From Paracoccaceae bacterium (GTDB lineage Bacteria > Pseudomonadota > Alphaproteobacteria > Rhodobacterales > Rhodobacteraceae), in assembly GCA_027080755.1 (NCBI GenBank), contig JALWQC010000396.1, positions 1 to 13,041 of the forward strand: a stretch of 13,041 nt of DNA, in the 5' to 3' direction. Positions 13,040 to 13,041 of the stretch are shown in pieces; position 1 is the first letter of the stretch, and the number at the start of each line of letters is the position of its first letter. Below the pieces are notes generated by a model. It made no database searches, was not told where the DNA came from, and saw only the letters and a list, made by a program, of their open reading frames with translations. A program made the position numbers and the translations under genes.

Positions 13040-13041
13040 CT

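Overview
This window reads as chromosomal DNA of a marine-type alphaproteobacterium of the Rhodobacterales (Roseobacter group). The main clues are a crotonyl-CoA carboxylase/reductase of the ethylmalonyl-CoA pathway, a LuxR/LuxI acyl-homoserine-lactone pair of the kind common in that group, a TIGR02186-type membrane-anchored protein beside a TauE/SafE permease, and the compact order nfu-tsaB-rimI. Base composition is GC-rich and even, and coding density is high. I see no transposase, integrase, CRISPR array, tRNA or rRNA. This is inference from gene content; no database search was possible. Layout from left to right: (1) the 3' half of ccr, ending in a strong intrinsic terminator; (2) a quorum-sensing block on the plus strand, made of a short 71-codon gene overlapping the start of luxR, then luxR, luxI, and a RecD/Dda-like SF1 helicase; (3) on the minus strand, convergent with the helicase, a TauE/SafE-family permease followed by a TIGR02186-family protein; (4) a complete four-gene minus-strand nucleoside-type ABC importer (BMP-family binding protein, double ATPase, two permeases) whose genes are coupled by 1-4 nt overlaps; (5) a minus-strand housekeeping cluster, Nfu-type iron-sulfur protein, tsaB and rimI, again with overlapping ends; (6) a divergent histidine-phosphatase gene on the plus strand, then about 100 nt of edge sequence. 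How the parts work together: LuxI would make an acyl-homoserine lactone and LuxR would sense it, while the small gene just ahead of luxR shares its upstream region and possibly its regulation. The BMP importer probably takes up nucleosides or purine-related compounds. Nfu delivers iron-sulfur clusters, TsaB helps make t6A in tRNA and RimI acetylates protein N-termini. The TauE/SafE permease probably moves a small sulfur-containing or organic anion, with the TIGR02186 protein as an uncharacterised envelope partner. I found no clearly new multi-gene system. The less explained signals are the small ORF ahead of luxR, the uncharacterised TIGR02186/TauE pair, and several perfect inverted repeats in intergenic DNA (near 721-738, 803-812, 955-968, 5762-5792, 10639-10657 and 12334-12348) that look like operators and have no assigned regulator.
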